Assembly (NCBI GenBank): GCA_902806565.1
Contig: CADCXA010000058.1
Coordinates: 248,001 to 312,000 of the forward strand
Length of the DNA stretch: 64,000 nucleotides
From: Hypoxylon rubiginosum
Taxonomy: Eukaryota > Ascomycota > Sordariomycetes > Xylariales > Hypoxylaceae
Reading direction: 5' to 3'
How positions within the stretch are numbered: position 1 is the stretch's first letter; every line of letters begins with the position of its first letter. Below the pieces are notes generated by a model. It did not search any database. It saw nothing but the letters and a program-made list of their open reading frames with translations, and had not been told where the DNA came from. The position numbers and the translations under genes were made by a program. This document shows positions 24,415-36,530 of the stretch, in pieces.

Positions 24415-27021
24415 ATGGCCGAACTAAACGCCACTGACCCGAAAGGTCCAAGCCTCGAGGCACTCCAGAATCGGTCACGCGACATGCGGCGAGCACGACC
24501 GCCAGACGTTACTATTCTCAGAAGTGAGAACAAAGTTCCTCTACGCCCGGAGAGATTAGCGAAGCGTGAATCCAGGATTGGGTTGCGAAATATCTTCAGC
24601 AAGTCGAAACCGGCGAAGGATGACAAGATAGCGGAGGAAATGTTATCCACACGAGAGTCTTCAAAATATGGTGGAATACGTAACTCAATAGTAGACATCG
24701 GCAATTGGTCTCACAGAATCCAAGCTTCTCGTTCAGAGGTGTCTCTCCCAACTTCGCCTCCGTCTACGGCGAGGTCCTCGACGGTCATATCCCCTTCATT
24801 ATCATACCAGTCACGACAAAATAGCAATGGGGCTAGTAAAGGGAAGTCTCGTCAACCGGTAGCACCGAAGACACGAGGCTCAATTCCTACCTTTAACCCA
24901 CCGCCGTTATTCCAGATGTATCCCCAAGCAATCAAGCACGTGAGGTTGCCCACTTGTATCACCCCGATAGATACTCTGGCGCGCCTCAGCGAGTCTAAAA
25001 GCAGCTCCCTGCAGGATAACTTTTCGCGGAGTGATCTCGCTTTAGATCAGGGCGGAGCTTCTGGGCTTGAGCGAAAAGGAGAAGGGGGAAAGAAAAGGAA
25101 GGCCAAATTTACCCCGGAATGGGCAAGCAAGATTTACGCGCTGGTTACCTCTGGATATCTCCTTCAGTATGCGGCGGAGGGCACCTTCGATAGACTTCCC
25201 GAGAAGATATTGCACCTCACTCAAGATTCCGCAGCCTACGTTACTGATCTCATCCCTGGAAAGCCCTGGGTTATTCGAGTAGCTTCATCTACAGATGTCG
25301 ACGGAAACCCTTCTTCGGACACTAAATCTCTGAGATCTAAATTCGCACTGAGGGGAATCGAGAAGAAGCAGGTCTCTAACATGCTACTCGTTTTCCAGAA
25401 CCCCGACACAATGGATACCTGGTTGGCGATCTTGAGGCATAAAATTGAGTTGCTGGGTGGTAGAAAGAAGCTTTCAGAGACCGGAAAGCCCGAGGTGGAC
25501 GAGGATATTGCCGTACTAAAAACCCAAGCGAGCCAGAGAACGCTCGTTCTTCGAGATCCGGGCCGCTTCTCACACATCATTACGCAAGACTTCTCGTGGA
25601 CTCAAGAAAACGCCCTCGTTGATCCCTACGAAGAGAGTGACATGGCTGAGGCTCGGTTGGAGCGAATGTCTGGATCGACTATGGGTGATGGCTCGAGTAT
25701 GGTATCGACGGATGGTCAATGTTTGGACAGCCTTCGAGATAGCGGCAGCGGCAGCGGCAGCGGCAGTAGCGATAACCGGCTCTCCTTTATCTCATCTGGG
25801 CAACGGACGATCGTGTCATCAGCAGAATCGTCACCGACGACGTCGCCTATTCGAGCAAGTTTTTCGAGCTATGGAGACGATCACCAGGACCTATCAAACC
25901 AGCCAGCCTTGCCACCTCTGCCCGAGGTTAGACCGCGTCCGAACGCTGCCGCGATCGTAAACCGTAGACAGTCGATGCAAACGACAATCCCTCCCTTCGA
26001 TCATCCCCTCAATCCGGTCAGCCGTTCACCTCCATTGCCACCGGCCACGTTACCATCCGGTCATGATAGCAGGCAACAATTTGTGCCTAACTTCAGTGTG
26101 CCTCACACTGTAAGCAGACGCTATTCCGCAATGAATTTACCTACTTCTACCCCAAGAGCTGAAGGGTTACGGGTACTCGATCAGGACGGACCCGTAAGGC
26201 CTTTTCGAAGGAGTCCGCCGACGACTCTTGCTATCTCTCGCCCTCTCTCCATTGTTCTTGACCAACCGTCACCGATAACGCCATCGATGCCCAGCATTCC
26301 AAGTATCCGGCGCCCTACTTTGAAGGCGCCTGACACGCCCTCCATGTTTGGGCCTTGGGGTGACAGCTCCCCAAATCTGAGGCCGCAAGAGAAGACAGAA
26401 ATACCTAGAAGTTTCCTTTCCAGACATATGACTGAAGAGCCTCGACTAGGCACTAGCGCGACGAACGTATGGTCTCAAGGACAGTTTGACGCACATGCTA
26501 TCCAGCAGGACATGTCGCTTCTACGCCTTGACCCAGATAAATCATATATTGTTCGACCAGCACGGGCCCGACCCGTAGTATCTCCAGATACACAGGAGCC
26601 GATACGGAGAGCATCTTCGTCTCTAGAAATGCGAAGAGTGTCGACAACTCCTATTTTCAGACAACCATCTTATAAACGTTCGACCTCCTCGACAGATATG
26701 CCGGCTTCTCAGAGCCGTCACTCGATGATTTACTCGGGACAATCTAATGTACCCTGTATTGAGGAGCCTGACTATATTTTATCGCCACCGCACATATTCT
26801 CACCTAAACGCTCCGTGCCGTCCCTAAAAGCTTTGCAGCAGGAGGTGGCTTCAAATCAACATCTAGCCGTCGACTTTGGGGCCAAAGCCCTCTCGACTAG
26901 AAGAAGCATGCCTACTTTAGCTGAAGGACCTCCTCCAGCTCCGCCTCCCACATGTGCCCTTCCTCCTCTCCCTCTCCCTAGGAAGCGCTCGACCAACATA
27001 CCTAGAACCATTAAGACGTAA
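24415..27021 (+). CDS. PH-domain protein with long disordered tail
   Basis: A single uninterrupted 868-codon frame starting at ATG. Residues 1-200 are basic and Ser-rich (KRESRIGLRNIFSKSKPAKD). A pleckstrin-homology-like domain lies at about 235-355: ASKIYALVTSGYLLQYAAEG, LHLTQDSAAYVTDLIPGKPW, then NMLLVFQNPDTMDTWLAILR, which is the usual C-terminal helix with its Trp. After that the chain is Ser/Pro-rich and disordered, with a (Gly-Ser) run near residue 445 and proline clusters such as PPPAPPPTCALPPLPLP at the end that could bind SH3 or WW domains. PH domains bind phosphoinositides or proteins at membranes, so a membrane-linked adaptor is a reasonable inference. I do not recognise a named orthologue. 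Confidence 0.8.
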   Translation: MAELNATDPKGPSLEALQNRSRDMRRARPPDVTILRSENKVPLRPERLAKRESRIGLRNIFSKSKPAKDDKIAEEMLSTRESSKYGGIRNSIVDIGNWSHRIQASRSEVSLPTSPPSTARSSTVISPSLSYQSRQNSNGASKGKSRQPVAPKTRGSIPTFNPPPLFQMYPQAIKHVRLPTCITPIDTLARLSESKSSSLQDNFSRSDLALDQGGASGLERKGEGGKKRKAKFTPEWASKIYALVTSGYLLQYAAEGTFDRLPEKILHLTQDSAAYVTDLIPGKPWVIRVASSTDVDGNPSSDTKSLRSKFALRGIEKKQVSNMLLVFQNPDTMDTWLAILRHKIELLGGRKKLSETGKPEVDEDIAVLKTQASQRTLVLRDPGRFSHIITQDFSWTQENALVDPYEESDMAEARLERMSGSTMGDGSSMVSTDGQCLDSLRDSGSGSGSGSSDNRLSFISSGQRTIVSSAESSPTTSPIRASFSSYGDDHQDLSNQPALPPLPEVRPRPNAAAIVNRRQSMQTTIPPFDHPLNPVSRSPPLPPATLPSGHDSRQQFVPNFSVPHTVSRRYSAMNLPTSTPRAEGLRVLDQDGPVRPFRRSPPTTLAISRPLSIVLDQPSPITPSMPSIPSIRRPTLKAPDTPSMFGPWGDSSPNLRPQEKTEIPRSFLSRHMTEEPRLGTSATNVWSQGQFDAHAIQQDMSLLRLDPDKSYIVRPARARPVVSPDTQEPIRRASSSLEMRRVSTTPIFRQPSYKRSTSSTDMPASQSRHSMIYSGQSNVPCIEEPDYILSPPHIFSPKRSVPSLKALQQEVASNQHLAVDFGAKALSTRRSMPTLAEGPPPAPPPTCALPPLPLPRKRSTNIPRTIKT

Positions 27022-27730
27022 TGCATGTTGGCGGCGCGTTACGCACCCTTCGTGCTCATTTTAAAGAACCTTTTCTTTTCACGTTCGATCTTCATTTTTA
27101 TCACGCTTCATGTATATCATTGTACATCTAACGACCCATCATGATAACGGTGTTTTGATTCCATGTTTATATAGACCGGTCTGTTGGAATGACTACAGCG
27201 GGGCCCTTGCGGGGAAATGTTTCATTTTGTAATCCGAGTTAATACGATTTGTTTAAGGCTGGTTGAGAAGGAGGAGACGAAGATGAAGACGAGAAGATTC
27301 CAGAAGTGATGACAGATACGATAAGAGGTGGAGGGAGTACTTATGTCTACCTAGGTACAGAGACATCACAGCCCTATTGGCAAGCACGACATTTTTCTTT
27401 TATACTCATATATACCAAAGAATCGGTGTCGGCCTCAGGGTATCAGGACTTATATACGACTATCGAATGAATAGGTAGTAGGTAGCTCAAGAAAGTAAAA
27501 GAAAGGAGACATCAAGTTCGATGAATTCGCATAGCTCAATAACTCAGCTTCACTTTGTCTAATCTTGTGTGAAGTGATAATAACAGTACTCCCATTATAA
27601 TCACAGTATTAAATCTTAAAAATATGTAAACATCTGAGCTGTATGCCTGTTTATATTAATAGGGGTTGGTGTGCTGTACCCAAAAGCGAGAACCTTCGAT
27701 ATACAATGCACGGACCATTTGTCATAGTTA
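27022..27730. other. Intergenic: 3' end of the PH-domain gene
   Basis: About 700 AT-rich bases up to the MITE, with TAGGTAG words near 27350 and 27475. No gene seen. Confidence 0.5.
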
Positions 27731-28067
27731 CTCGCCGGGATTCCAAACATCCCGACGTTTAACCGGTGACAAGCACCTCACGTCGGGGACATTAAATTGG
27801 AAAATTCACTTTGATTTGGAAAACTTTTAATATGGGTATAATATGCAATATTTAGGCCTCGACATGCATTTAGGCAATTGTACAGCCACCAATTATGCAC
27901 ATATTGAAATCTTGAATTTATTAGGTGCTACTTTAAATTAGGTGTATTTTATAAGTAAAATTAAGTATTAAAAGTTTTCCAAATCAAAGTGAATTTTCCA
28001 AATCAATGTCCCCGACGTGAGGTGCTTGTCACCGGTTAAACGTCGGGATGTTTGGAATCCCGGCGAG
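27731..28067. mobile_element. 337-bp MITE with 102-bp inverted arms, TA target site
   Basis: 27731-27832 is repeated inverted at 27966-28067 with two mismatches. The outer ends read CTCGCCGGGATTCCAAACAT. TA dinucleotides flank both sides (27729-27730 and 28068-28069), the duplication made by Tc1/mariner-type transposases. The AT-rich core of about 130 bp encodes nothing. A transcript through it would fold into a long hairpin. It ends about 215 bases before the TIF35 start codon. Confidence 0.9.
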
Positions 28068-28282
28068 TACACGACCCTAGGGCGTCAGGGCGTTCGGCTT
28101 TAAGTGATAGCGCGGGGCAAACTCGATAAGCAATTTAAGACCCCACACTCCAAATCAGAAACTCTGGCTGGAAATTATTTCTAAAATCACACAAAACCTC
28201 GCCATCACCGAGCAACACCTCTAACAGACCTTCATCCTGTCGCGCGTCAAATCTGAGAATATAATCAAGTGCCATCGCGAAT

Positions 28283-29343
28283 ATGGCTTCTAAGAATATG
28301 TAGGACTTACTTTAGAATTTAATCGCCGTTCTATCTGCTTACATACAAACAGGGACTGGGCCGATGATGACGAGGGCGACGAGGTCTCCGTCGAACTACC
28401 TCCCCCGCAAACCCTCCAGAACAAGGACGGAACGAAGACGACCATCACCTACCGATACAACGAGAACGGCCAGAAGGTCAAGACGACCAGACGCATCCGC
28501 CTGGTGACGCACCGCGAGGTCGTGAACCCCCGCGTCGCCGAGCGCAAGACATGGGGCAAGTTCGGCCTCTCCGAGAAGGACAGCGTCGGCCCGCAGATGG
28601 ACACGACGTCGGTCGGCGAGAACATCATCTTCCGCCTGAGCACCAACTGGCGCAAGGACACCAAGGACGAGTCCAAGGACGTCAACGCCAACGCCATGAA
28701 GGAGAAGCTCAAGGACAAGACCGTCAAGTGCCGCATCTGTAACGGCGAGCATTTCACCGCCCGCTGCCCCTACAAGGACACCATGGCCCCCGTCGGCGCT
28801 GACGGCGGCGTTGGCGACGTCGCTGCGGGCATGCCTGATGACGCGGCTAGCACGGTCGGCGCTGCTGCGGCGGGCAAGAAGGGAAGCTACGTACCGCCGG
28901 CTCTCCGAGGAGACCGCGGTGCTGCCAGCGGCGAGAGGATGGGCGGTAGCAAGTATGGCGAACGAGATGACTTTGCCACGCTGCGTGTTACCAACGTATG
29001 TCTATTTTCTTCCTTATCCTTCTTCCAATCCCTTTTTTTTTTTTTTTTTTTGCCTTCTCTTCCCACCCTTTTTTTTTTCTCAGGCGGATAGGAACATTAC
29101 TAACCAGTGCAAACCCAGGTCTCCGAGATGGCGGAAGAAGGGGAACTGCGCGACATGTTCGAGCGCTTCGGCCGCGTCACCAGAGTGTTCCTGGCCAAGG
29201 ACCGCGACACCGGCCTCGCCAAGGGGTTCGCGTTTATCAGCTTCGCGGACCGGAACGACGCGGTCAAGGCCTGCAACAAGATGGACGGTTACGGTTTCAA
29301 GCATCTGATCCTCCGCGTCGAGTTCGCCAAGAAGGCTGCCTAA
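28283..29343 (+). CDS. TIF35: Eukaryotic translation initiation factor 3 subunit G
   Basis: eIF3g helps the 40S subunit in scanning and reinitiation and contacts eIF3i. Three exons are inferred (28283-28299, 28353-28995 and 29119-29343), giving about 294 residues. The N-terminus [20 protein letters not shown] followed by LPPPQT is diagnostic. [39 protein letters not shown] and a CCHC-like knuckle ([13 protein letters not shown]) follow. A C-terminal RRM begins [19 protein letters not shown] and includes [20 protein letters not shown]; it is split by the second intron, whose interior has long T runs. The 17-base first exon is supported by the in-frame junction. The promoter is short and has a MITE next to it. 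Confidence 0.95.
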
Positions 29344-31095
29344 GTTACACGTCGTCGTCGTCAAATACGGCAGGGTTTCGTCCTGTTTTCACACGACTCG
29401 GGCGGTGTAATGATAGTTACGGAAACATTTTTCTTTCCACGCTACTTGGTGATGATGAAACGGACGGGTATGAGTGGCATGGGCTGGCATGAAATCAGGA
29501 CATGGCTAAAAAAGAGTCGTGTGGCGGGCAAATACATAACGCTTTCTCGGTGCTGTAGAACAAGCTAGGGTACTTTAAATACTATGACTTGATAGGAGGC
29601 CCTCTTGGGACGAACGCATATCTTATCATTGTGAAATTGCTCTAGTGGCTTACACTTAAAACACTATACAGGAACTTATGATAAGACATAGGTAACTACA
29701 TATGTTGATGTGAGTTCGCTAAAGGGCTTGTCGTTTTTGCCAGTTCCCCCTCGCCACCCACTGAAGAACGAGGAGTGACTGATATGATATGTTTAGTGGC
29801 GAGGAGCTCTTCCTAAGCAAGCCAGTCTAGAACTACATTGTAAAAAAATAAAATAAGCATGTTTGTTAAGTATACCTAGGCTTGACGTAGTTGGCAGCCT
29901 GAGAAGACCCTCCCTATCTATGAAAATAACATTCTGAGATGAAGTATTATTTCCTAAACTTGTACGATACCTTCTAGAAGCTATATCTGTTCTCATGTGT
30001 GCTATTGATTAAGCGCTACGTAATAAGGAATCCAGGATTGCATACTTTGTGTCAAAGCCACTTAATACTTTTGCCAGGACCATCTTTATAGTGAAGCTTA
30101 AAAGTATAACGATATCATCTGGAACTTTCGTTCTACATATTCCTATTTCAAAATGTATTAGATGGGGAAAAAAATGTACTATAAATTAAAATGTTGTCGT
30201 TAAGCAGCTCACTTTGGAGGATTAATAACTGAGTATATTCTCTTGTTTCTTTCCGTTTCCGTTGTTAGAACCCTCATAACGGCACATCCCGCTGTACTTG
30301 TACTTATAGGAATGTTAAGGTTGCCATCTGTAACCGAACCGACGGACTTCCCCCTTAGGAAAGCCTCCTTTACCGGTTTTCAATCCGCCCCTGCCGCCAT
30401 GCCACATGCCATCCGCCCCTGCGCCGTGGCTTGCTTAGGTACATTGAGCCCCTCGAGTTCAGCCCTCGTTCCCTCGCTTATTTCTTCTTCTGTTTTATCA
30501 ACCGGTGGGATTTCTCCCTTATCGACGTCGGACAAGCTAAGACAACCTGCATTCCAGAACATGCTAGTACCCAACCAACCTGCATTTTTTGCAATTTTTC
30601 TGCATCTTTTCCTTGCATGTGATGCAGGGTCGGTAGCAATCCTTCAGCCTTAAGGACGAATGACCGCTGCCAATTCATCCAGGGTTGTCCGTGGCATCCA
30701 AATTGTTTGCGACGGTGTAACAACCGAAAACCGAAGATCGTCTTTGGTTGGTTTTTTCTTCTTCAAACATACCTCCTAGCTACCTACCGCCTACCTAAGT
30801 GACGTCGGAAACCTCACGGCATCACGGCATATCCACCTCACACCTCACGTGGAACCTTTCTTGACCCAATTGAACCCCCATCCGAATCGGTATATTTTGC
30901 CAAGGGTTTTTCTGGACAAATATCTCCACAACGACCCCGTTGCCAACTCATTCAGAGTGTTACTACCTACCCAGCTGTATTTACGCAGAGTCTCAATTCT
31001 TGTTTCACATGGCTGCAAGTCGACGAGGTTCAATACCCAACGCCGTTAAACACTAGACCGTTAGAGAATTCGAGTAAAGGGAGTGTGTTACCACG
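29344..31095. other. Intergenic: TIF35 3' end and CHO2 promoter
   Basis: About 1.75 kb. A 136-codon plus-strand frame at 30243-30653 starts at TTG and has no family signal, and the minus-strand frames also lack ATG starts. Repeated TACCTA words lie near 30780. I see no RNA gene. Confidence 0.5.
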
Positions 31096-34017
31096 ATGAG
31101 TGTAGACGCCGACACCGATTCGACCACCATCGCTGGCGAGCTACGCCAGAGACAGGTGCCCACAAATGTGAATGATGAAAATGACGATGGTTGTGAAGAT
31201 ATTGTGACCACGCCCAAGGCCAGGAAGACCTATGGACGAACTAAAGATGGCACAGGTAAGTTCAGACACATGTTCAGATACAGGAACGTGTGATATCATG
31301 TCGTTATGTTTGTATTTGCAACTAACTTGACAGTCTTCACCGTCCCGACCACCCACGACATGGTGTCGCAATTGCTCGACCCTAGGGAGCCTAAGAACTT
31401 TTCGGATGTAATTGTCCTTGCCGTTCTGGCTGTACATATTTTGACATTATATTCTCTCCCCGACTCTCTGAAACGGCCAGTGTTCGCTGCTGTTTTCTTA
31501 TTCTGGCGAGCATCTTATAACGTTGGTATCGGTATTCTTTTACGACTACAGTCAAATGAAAACAAACTAGTCGCGTGGGCTCAGAAATGGAAACTATTCG
31601 AAGACCCAACGACGGGCAGGAACCCGCGGCCATGGCTGTACAAGCTTCTGAAGCGCGAATTAGAGATCAAGATCCCCGAAGACTACCAGTTTGAGAAGGC
31701 CCCAGTCGAGTATAACACCTGGCTGGTTTTCAGACGACTTGTAGATCTCATACTCATGTGCGACTTCGTATCCTACTGTTTGTTTGCCATCGCTTGCGGC
31801 CACCGACCTGCCGGAGAGTCAATCTACATCACAATCGCCCGATGGACTTTCGGCTGGTTAGCCATAGGCTTCAACCTTTGGGTCAAACTCGATGCCCATC
31901 GTGTCGTGAAGGATTACGCCTGGTACTGGGGCGACTTCTTCTACTTGGTCGACCAAGAGTTGACCTTCGATGGAGTATTCGAGATGGCTCCGCACCCAAT
32001 GTACTCGATTGGGTATGCAGGATATTATGGTATCTCGGCTCTTGCTGCTAGCTATGCGGTCCTCTTCATCTCCATTGTGGCCCACGCTGCCCAGCTCGCA
32101 TTTTTGGTTCTCATAGAGGACCCTCATATCCAAAAGATATATAACCCTCCTACTCGCAAAAGCGAAGTACCCGCGAGACCTCGAGTTCACAATCTTTTGG
32201 GTATCAAAAACATTGATCTATTACGGACCGTGGATTACTCTACCTTCGTAACGCTATTATTTATCACGCTTTTAGCCATTGTCACGCCTCAGACACCGTT
32301 GCACCAATCCCTATTTTTCGCACTCGCTCTCGTCTTTCGACTCTGGTACTCACTCGGGCTTGGCGTAATCCTGACCCGTCAGTCAAACGACAAGGCATGG
32401 ACGAGACACTTCTTGAAGGTCGGGGAGACGCCGGAAGAGGGCTGGCGGCAGTGGAAGGGATATTACCACTATACCCAAACTTTGTGTTACGCTACCTTCA
32501 TCGCGGCCTGCTGGAAGATGTACTCTGTCCCAATTGATTGGAACTACGGATTCGTGATGCTGAGGCACGTGGTTGGCGCTAGTCTCATCGCTCTCCAGAT
32601 ATGGACCGCCGTCAGTATACACGAGTCGCTCGGCGAGTTTGGCTGGTTCTTTGGCGACTTCTTCTTCGACCAAGGCGTGAAGCTAACCTACACATCCATC
32701 TACCGTTTCTTGAACAACCCAGAGAGAGTACTCGGCACTGCTGGGCTATGGGGCGGGGCCATCATTACCTGGAGCAGATCTATATTCGCCTTGGCATTAG
32801 TTAGCCACCTTCTTACCGTTGGATTCCTCCATTTTGTCGAGAAACCGCACATGCAGAAGATCTACGGCCGTAACCTCAGACGCGAAGCTGGCTTGACAAA
32901 GTTCATCAAGCGCTCTCTGCCCCCGCCTGTCGCGGAGTGGCAATCAAGCGTGAACAAGGTTATGGATGATACGTCGCATTTCGTCGAAGAATTTCTGGAT
33001 ACGGCGCGTCCTAAGTTAGCCGCCGGTGTCTCAACCATCGTGAGGGATACTACTGCGCTCTTTAACAAGTACCCTGCCCGTCTCACTTTGACTAAGCTTT
33101 CGCCGGATCTCGCGGGTTTTGACCCGAAATTTTACAATATTACGGTCGAGGGAGAGGCGACTGGAATCTCCGCCCTGTCCGAGCGAGCTAGTGGCAAGGA
33201 GGGCACTGCGGGTCGGTTCCCTAACGAGCTGAAGACGATGATTTTCGAATATGGTGCTCCGATCAAAGTCAAATGGAGAGCGCCGGCGAACCACGGTAAG
33301 AAGGACTGGATCGGGTTATATATGGTGGCCGACAACCGCTCCCGCGATGTCACCGAGCTCTCATCCCTCGGACGCTGGGTTCCAACCGTTCCCGACCAAT
33401 ACGAATCGACAACAGCCGACAAAGGAATTCTGACGTGGGATCAACCGGTGGCAGATTCTGACTCGAGCGATGTTAACATTGTGAGTGGTGAGATGGTCTT
33501 TTCAGGGGATAAGCTGTGGTGGACCCAAGGCGTTTTCGAATTCCGGTACCACCACAATGGGAACCATAACGTCATGTCGATTTCACAGCCATTCGAGATA
33601 CACATCGGCCGCTTCGACTACACGGATATCGATATGGATAACGAAGCCGGGTTCCGGCAGTCTGTCGAGTCGGCTCTCTTACCGGTGGTGCAGAACTGCT
33701 TCGATCGGGACTCTGAAATTGCGCCAAGCACGACTACGGAACCATTCGGCAGCCACGTGGAACGAGATGGTAAATATGCTAAAAGGTTAGTCTACGCCAT
33801 ACATCAGACGTTCGGTATCGAGTTTGCGCCAGCCGTGGTCCCTGCCGATGGCAACGTGAGAAACCTGGCCTGGAGAATTTGTAATGCAAAACAGGTCCTT
33901 GTAAGTAACGTCCCTCCCTGGGGTTGAGAATGGGGTGATCAAACTGACCAATCTCAGGCACCTTACAGTATGTCATGCTCCAAAGGAACGACAACGCCGG
34001 CGGAGAAGAGTCCTTGA
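31096..34017 (+). CDS. CHO2: Phosphatidylethanolamine N-methyltransferase
   Basis: Cho2 makes the first SAM-dependent methylation of phosphatidylethanolamine on the way to phosphatidylcholine, in the ER membrane. Three exons are inferred (31096-31255, 31334-33900 and 33958-34017), giving about 928 residues. The large fungal two-domain form is evident. The first methyltransferase half has [20 protein letters not shown] and [20 protein letters not shown]; the second has [20 protein letters not shown]. Numerous hydrophobic segments surround them. [10 protein letters not shown] and [11 protein letters not shown] mark the end of each half. A soluble C-terminal part with beta-rich segments ([20 protein letters not shown]) follows. 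The short last exon ([19 protein letters not shown]) is the least certain part. Confidence 0.93.
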
Positions 34018-34726
34018 TGTGGCACAAAATATAATAAGCGAGGTATTATGGCGAGACTAAAAATTTTGTCTCTTCCTCTGCTCCCTCGTAGGAGCGACGT
34101 TTATACACAACGAGAAAAGAAGGAAAGGAGAAGAGTGATATACAGTTGTTGATATCGATGATGTCCGAGGTCCGTAACGACGGATTCTGGCTTGAACTAG
34201 GTATATATAGGTTTTGGGCCTATTGTGGCGCTCTAATATTAAATTGTTCCAACCAACCACTTATACCCGTATAAGAAGCATTTATGATTCTACCCCCTAT
34301 CATACTGCATGAAACAGCTACAACTCTTTTCTTATATAGTGGATATGATTTGATAGGTCGCATTAGGTAGGTACTCAACACATCGGTTGAATAAAATCAG
34401 TATACACAGCAAGTCTTGCGACGGAAGCCCAGATAACTTTAGGTAGGTATACAAGACGAGTCCAGCAGTCCATCGCATCAAAGGACAACCTCGTCCTAAC
34501 TAGTTAGTCGAATACTAGCTAACAGAGCGTCGAGACACATAAGATAGTTAAGAGGGTTAAAAGGGAGTTTAGGTTCGATGAAGACACAGTATACAGTCCG
34601 CTGGATGAGCTACCATCCCAGAGGGCGGATCGGAAACATTTGGACCGTAACGCTTTTTGGCATTATTTCACATCACTCCGCTACATACCTAGCTACGTCG
34701 CACCAACCCCCAACTCAACACCCCAA
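34018..34726. other. Convergent 3' region CHO2 / MIT-like gene
   Basis: About 700 bases between two gene ends that converge, with AGGTAGGTA words near 34368 and 34440. No gene seen. Confidence 0.5.
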
Positions 34727-36530
34727 CTACATCAGACTAGGCGACCTCATCATCCCATCATCCGTACCCGCCTCGGAGCCGCCGTGGGCAGTAGCAGAAG
34801 CAACTGCAGCAGCAGCGCCGCCGCCTCCACCGCTACTACTCCCACCGCCGGCACGCCTGGCCTTGGCGCCGGCCTTAAGCTGGTCCCACTTGTCCCGGTA
34901 CCGGATCAGGTTCTGCTTGGCCTTGTTGTAGCGAGTCTCCATCTCGTCCATCTGCTTCGTCATCACCTGCACCTGGTCCTCGAGTTCTTTGTTCTTCCTG
35001 ACGAGCGCCTCGTCCGTCGGCTGCTGCTTGTTATTATCGTTGTTGTTGTTATTATTATTACTGCCACCGCCGCCGCCCCCGGGACTAACGGCGGCGGCGG
35101 ACGCGAGGGGCGATCCGGGACGCATGAGCCGTATGCTCTCGGCCAGCCGCATGCCCGAGTTCTGCGACATGGACTCGAAGGCGTGGAGCCGCCGGCTCAG
35201 CTTGTCGAGCATGTCCTTGAGGCTCTTATTCTCGAGGTACAGCTCCTCCACCGCGTTGGTCAGCTCCTTGTCCGACCGGATGCCCCTGCTGGCCAGCCGC
35301 TGGAGCATGGGCGACCGCGGCACCTGCGACTCCTTGGCGTCGACGAAGTCATCCTCGTCGTGGTCCTGCAGCAGGATGCCGGCTGCCCCGCTACCGCCCT
35401 GAGCGACCGACGCCTCCATCCGACGTTTCTCCTTGTCTGCGAAAGTTAAGATGCTCGCGTACGAGGCGGTGTGGCCGCTCGTGGGAACAACGTAGAAGGA
35501 ATCATTGGCCGACTGTCCATCCCGGGACACGGCTCGGAGGGCGGCTCTAGAGTAAATCTTCTTAAGATCGGGTTCGGCGGAGACCGAATGAGACACTCGG
35601 GTCCTACGCTTCTGGGCTGACGACTCGGGAGCTGGGGCTGGCGGCTCTTCGGCCTGGTCCTCGTTGATGAGGGGGAGTCCCGCAAAAGCAAGTGGTGCCG
35701 AGATTCTATTAATAATGCTACCGAATGCACTGTAGAAGCGGGAAAAGCCCTCGTCGCTCGTGTTAACCCGGGATTCATCTCGGTCCCTGCTGGATGGCCC
35801 CTCCTGGGAATGTTGTCTCGCGGCCCGTTCTCGTTCGGGAGAGGCGATACCATGTGGCTTGTCAGAATTGTCTAGCATGTTTTGCATTTTCGTCCTCGGC
35901 CCGCTTCTCCGCGACGCCGCTTCCATATTCCCGGGGGCCTCGGTGTTGGAGACACTCGGGCTGAGCGGCTGAGATCTGTACTTGGACCGGATACCGCGAG
36001 CGGAGGCCAGATTGCTGGCGATAGACGCCCCTAGATCACGCGTAGGGTATCGGGGCTGCTTCGGGAGGGTCGGCAAAGGCTGGTTATTCTTCTCGCTTGA
36101 CATTCCGGCGAGATCGGATTTCGTGGACGGCATCGCGGAAGCCGCGTCCGGAGAGGACTCATCCTTCTCGCTGGCCTGAGAGTCATTTTCGGAGGGGTTC
36201 TGGGAGGTGGGAGGGCTGTTTGGCAGCTGGAGAAGTTCCGAGAGCCTTCGATGATGCTGTTCGAGTAGCTTTAAGGTACGTAGAGCCTCGACGCTGCTAG
36301 TATTTCTAGCGGCGTTGGCAAATTCACCGGCGGCCCTGGTATGCTCGTTAACGGCGACGGTGGTGTCGGACGTGTGAGTTGCTATAGACGCCGCTCTCGC
36401 ATGATCATGCGCCTGTGATTTGGCAAGTTTAGCTAGAAGGAATGATAGTGTTGCAAGAGAAGACTAGCAAAAGATGTGGGCACAATTGTAGCGATTGTAA
36501 TCTTACCTTGATTAAGGGAGACGACTCCAT
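34727..36530 (-). CDS. MIT-like domain and coiled-coil protein, fungal
   Basis: Two exons are proposed (36530-36507 and 36463-34727), giving about 586 residues. The N-terminus is helical and resembles an MIT-type three-helix bundle: KLAKSQAHDHARAA, NEHTRAAGEFANAARNT, then EALRTLKLLEQHHRRLSELL, a very conserved block in fungal homologues. The middle is disordered and Ser/Pro/Arg-rich. The C-terminus has two coiled coils (ELTNAVEELYLENKSLKDML, then KNKELEDQVQVMTKQMDEME), separated by a low-complexity Gly/Asn insert. MIT domains bind ESCRT-III tails, so a trafficking role is possible but inferred. The 43-nt first intron is unusually short, and an acceptor 31 bases downstream would break the frame, so the first exon is uncertain. 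Confidence 0.65.

Noticed and set aside
30243..30653. 136-codon + strand ORF upstream of CHO2
   Set aside because: It begins at TTG, has no family signal and no spliceable continuation.
34640..35449. 269-codon + strand ORF opposite the MIT-like gene
   Set aside because: It begins at a non-ATG codon or in the antisense of a GC-rich exon and is built of poly-Ala, Thr and Val runs from the complement of low-complexity codons.
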